Shown in pieces: positions 6,664-6,997 of a stretch of 6,997 bases of DNA (positions are counted from its first letter, which is position 1; every line of letters starts with the position of its first letter). Made by a program: the position numbers and the translations under genes. Under the pieces are notes generated by a model that searched no databases, had not been told where the DNA came from, and worked only from the letters and a program-made list of their open reading frames with translations. Origin of the DNA: Proteobacteria bacterium SPGG2 (GTDB lineage: Bacteria; Pseudomonadota; Gammaproteobacteria; Acidiferrobacterales; SPGG2); contig LXTK01000009.1 of the NCBI GenBank assembly GCA_001643475.1, positions 465-7,461 on the forward strand, written 5' to 3'.

Positions 6664-6997
6664 TTAGTCTTCGCCCATGGAAAACCCAAGCAGGTGTAAC
6701 AAGCTGGTAAACAGGTTAAAGATGGAAACGTACAGGGTAATGGTGGCCATGATGTAGTTGGTCTCCCCGCCATGGACCATTGAGCTTGTTTGATACAGGA
6801 TAAGGCCGGCCATTAAAAGGATAAACATGGAGGAGACGGCCAGCATGAGCGCAGGTATGCTGAAGATCACAGCCCCTAAGCCTGCAAGGAATGCAACCAG
6901 TATCCCGACCATGAGAAAGCCGCCGATGAAGCTGAAGTCCTTGCGCGTAGTGAGCGCATAACCGGACAGCCCCAGGAATATGACGGCCGTACCACCC
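6664..6997 (-). CDS. Bax inhibitor-1/YccA family membrane protein, C-terminal half (partial at right edge)
   Basis: The visible 110 residues, reading leftward from the right edge, match the C-terminal half of E. coli YccA. YccA is a seven-helix inner-membrane protein that interacts with the FtsH protease and tempers its attack on jammed translocons. Seen directly are YALTTRKDFSFIGGFLMVG, a long hydrophobic helix (about residues 27-46), and PALMLAVSSMFILLMAGLIL. These are followed by the family signature YQTSSMVHGGETNYI (68-82) and a last hydrophobic segment ITLYVSIFNLFTSLLHLLGF. The N-terminal half and the start lie beyond the window. The gene runs toward serS and should terminate at the shared hairpin. 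The short tail after LLG (FSMGED) differs from the Gly-rich ending carried by the adjacent remnant. It is a YccA-type member by its GGETNYI signature; orthology with yccA itself is likely but unproven. Confidence 0.9.
   Translation of the reverse strand, partial: GGTAVIFLGLSGYALTTRKDFSFIGGFLMVGILVAFLAGLGAVIFSIPALMLAVSSMFILLMAGLILYQTSSMVHGGETNYIMATITLYVSIFNLFTSLLHLLGFSMGED

Overview
The window looks like a housekeeping segment of a gammaproteobacterial chromosome. The forward-strand order ftsK - lolA - rarA - (Sel1 protein) - crcB - DUF190 - serS is the known gammaproteobacterial ftsK-lolA-rarA-(crcB)-serS neighbourhood. The encoded proteins resemble E. coli/Pseudomonas-type FtsK, LolA, RarA and SerS along their whole visible lengths. 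Genus or order cannot be assigned by eye. The divergence and mosaic left end would fit an uncultured or metagenome-assembled genome.

Layout. Bases 1 to about 443 read on the minus strand as one open frame made of two unrelated pieces: the middle of a nucleotidyltransferase-like domain (about 252-443), then beta-helix repeats (1 to about 200-250). At about 438-443 this stops matching and forward-strand FtsK homology begins abruptly, without the membrane and linker part of FtsK. From about 438 to 6512 all genes are on the plus strand with short gaps or overlaps: FtsK motor and gamma domain, LolA, RarA, a small exported Sel1-repeat protein, the fluoride channel CrcB/FluC, a DUF190 PII-like protein whose start overlaps the crcB stop, and seryl-tRNA synthetase. 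A perfect 26-bp palindrome flanked by A and T tracts (6540-6565) ends this group and also faces the convergent minus-strand genes. On the minus strand, 6664-6997 is the C-terminal half of a Bax inhibitor-1/YccA family membrane protein, running off the right edge. Just downstream of its stop (6588-6662), in another frame, lies a second diverged copy of the last C-terminal segment of the same family.

Function. The genes cover chromosome segregation (FtsK), lipoprotein transport to the outer membrane (LolA), replication-fork maintenance (RarA), fluoride export (CrcB, perhaps modulated by DUF190), tRNA charging (SerS) and membrane-protein quality control (YccA-like). They share a conserved neighbourhood rather than one pathway.

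I see no CRISPR array, insertion sequence, RNA gene, defence system or other clearly new system. The points most worth checking are the mosaic left end, which I think is most likely an assembly chimera, and the tandem C-terminal remnant next to the YccA-like gene.
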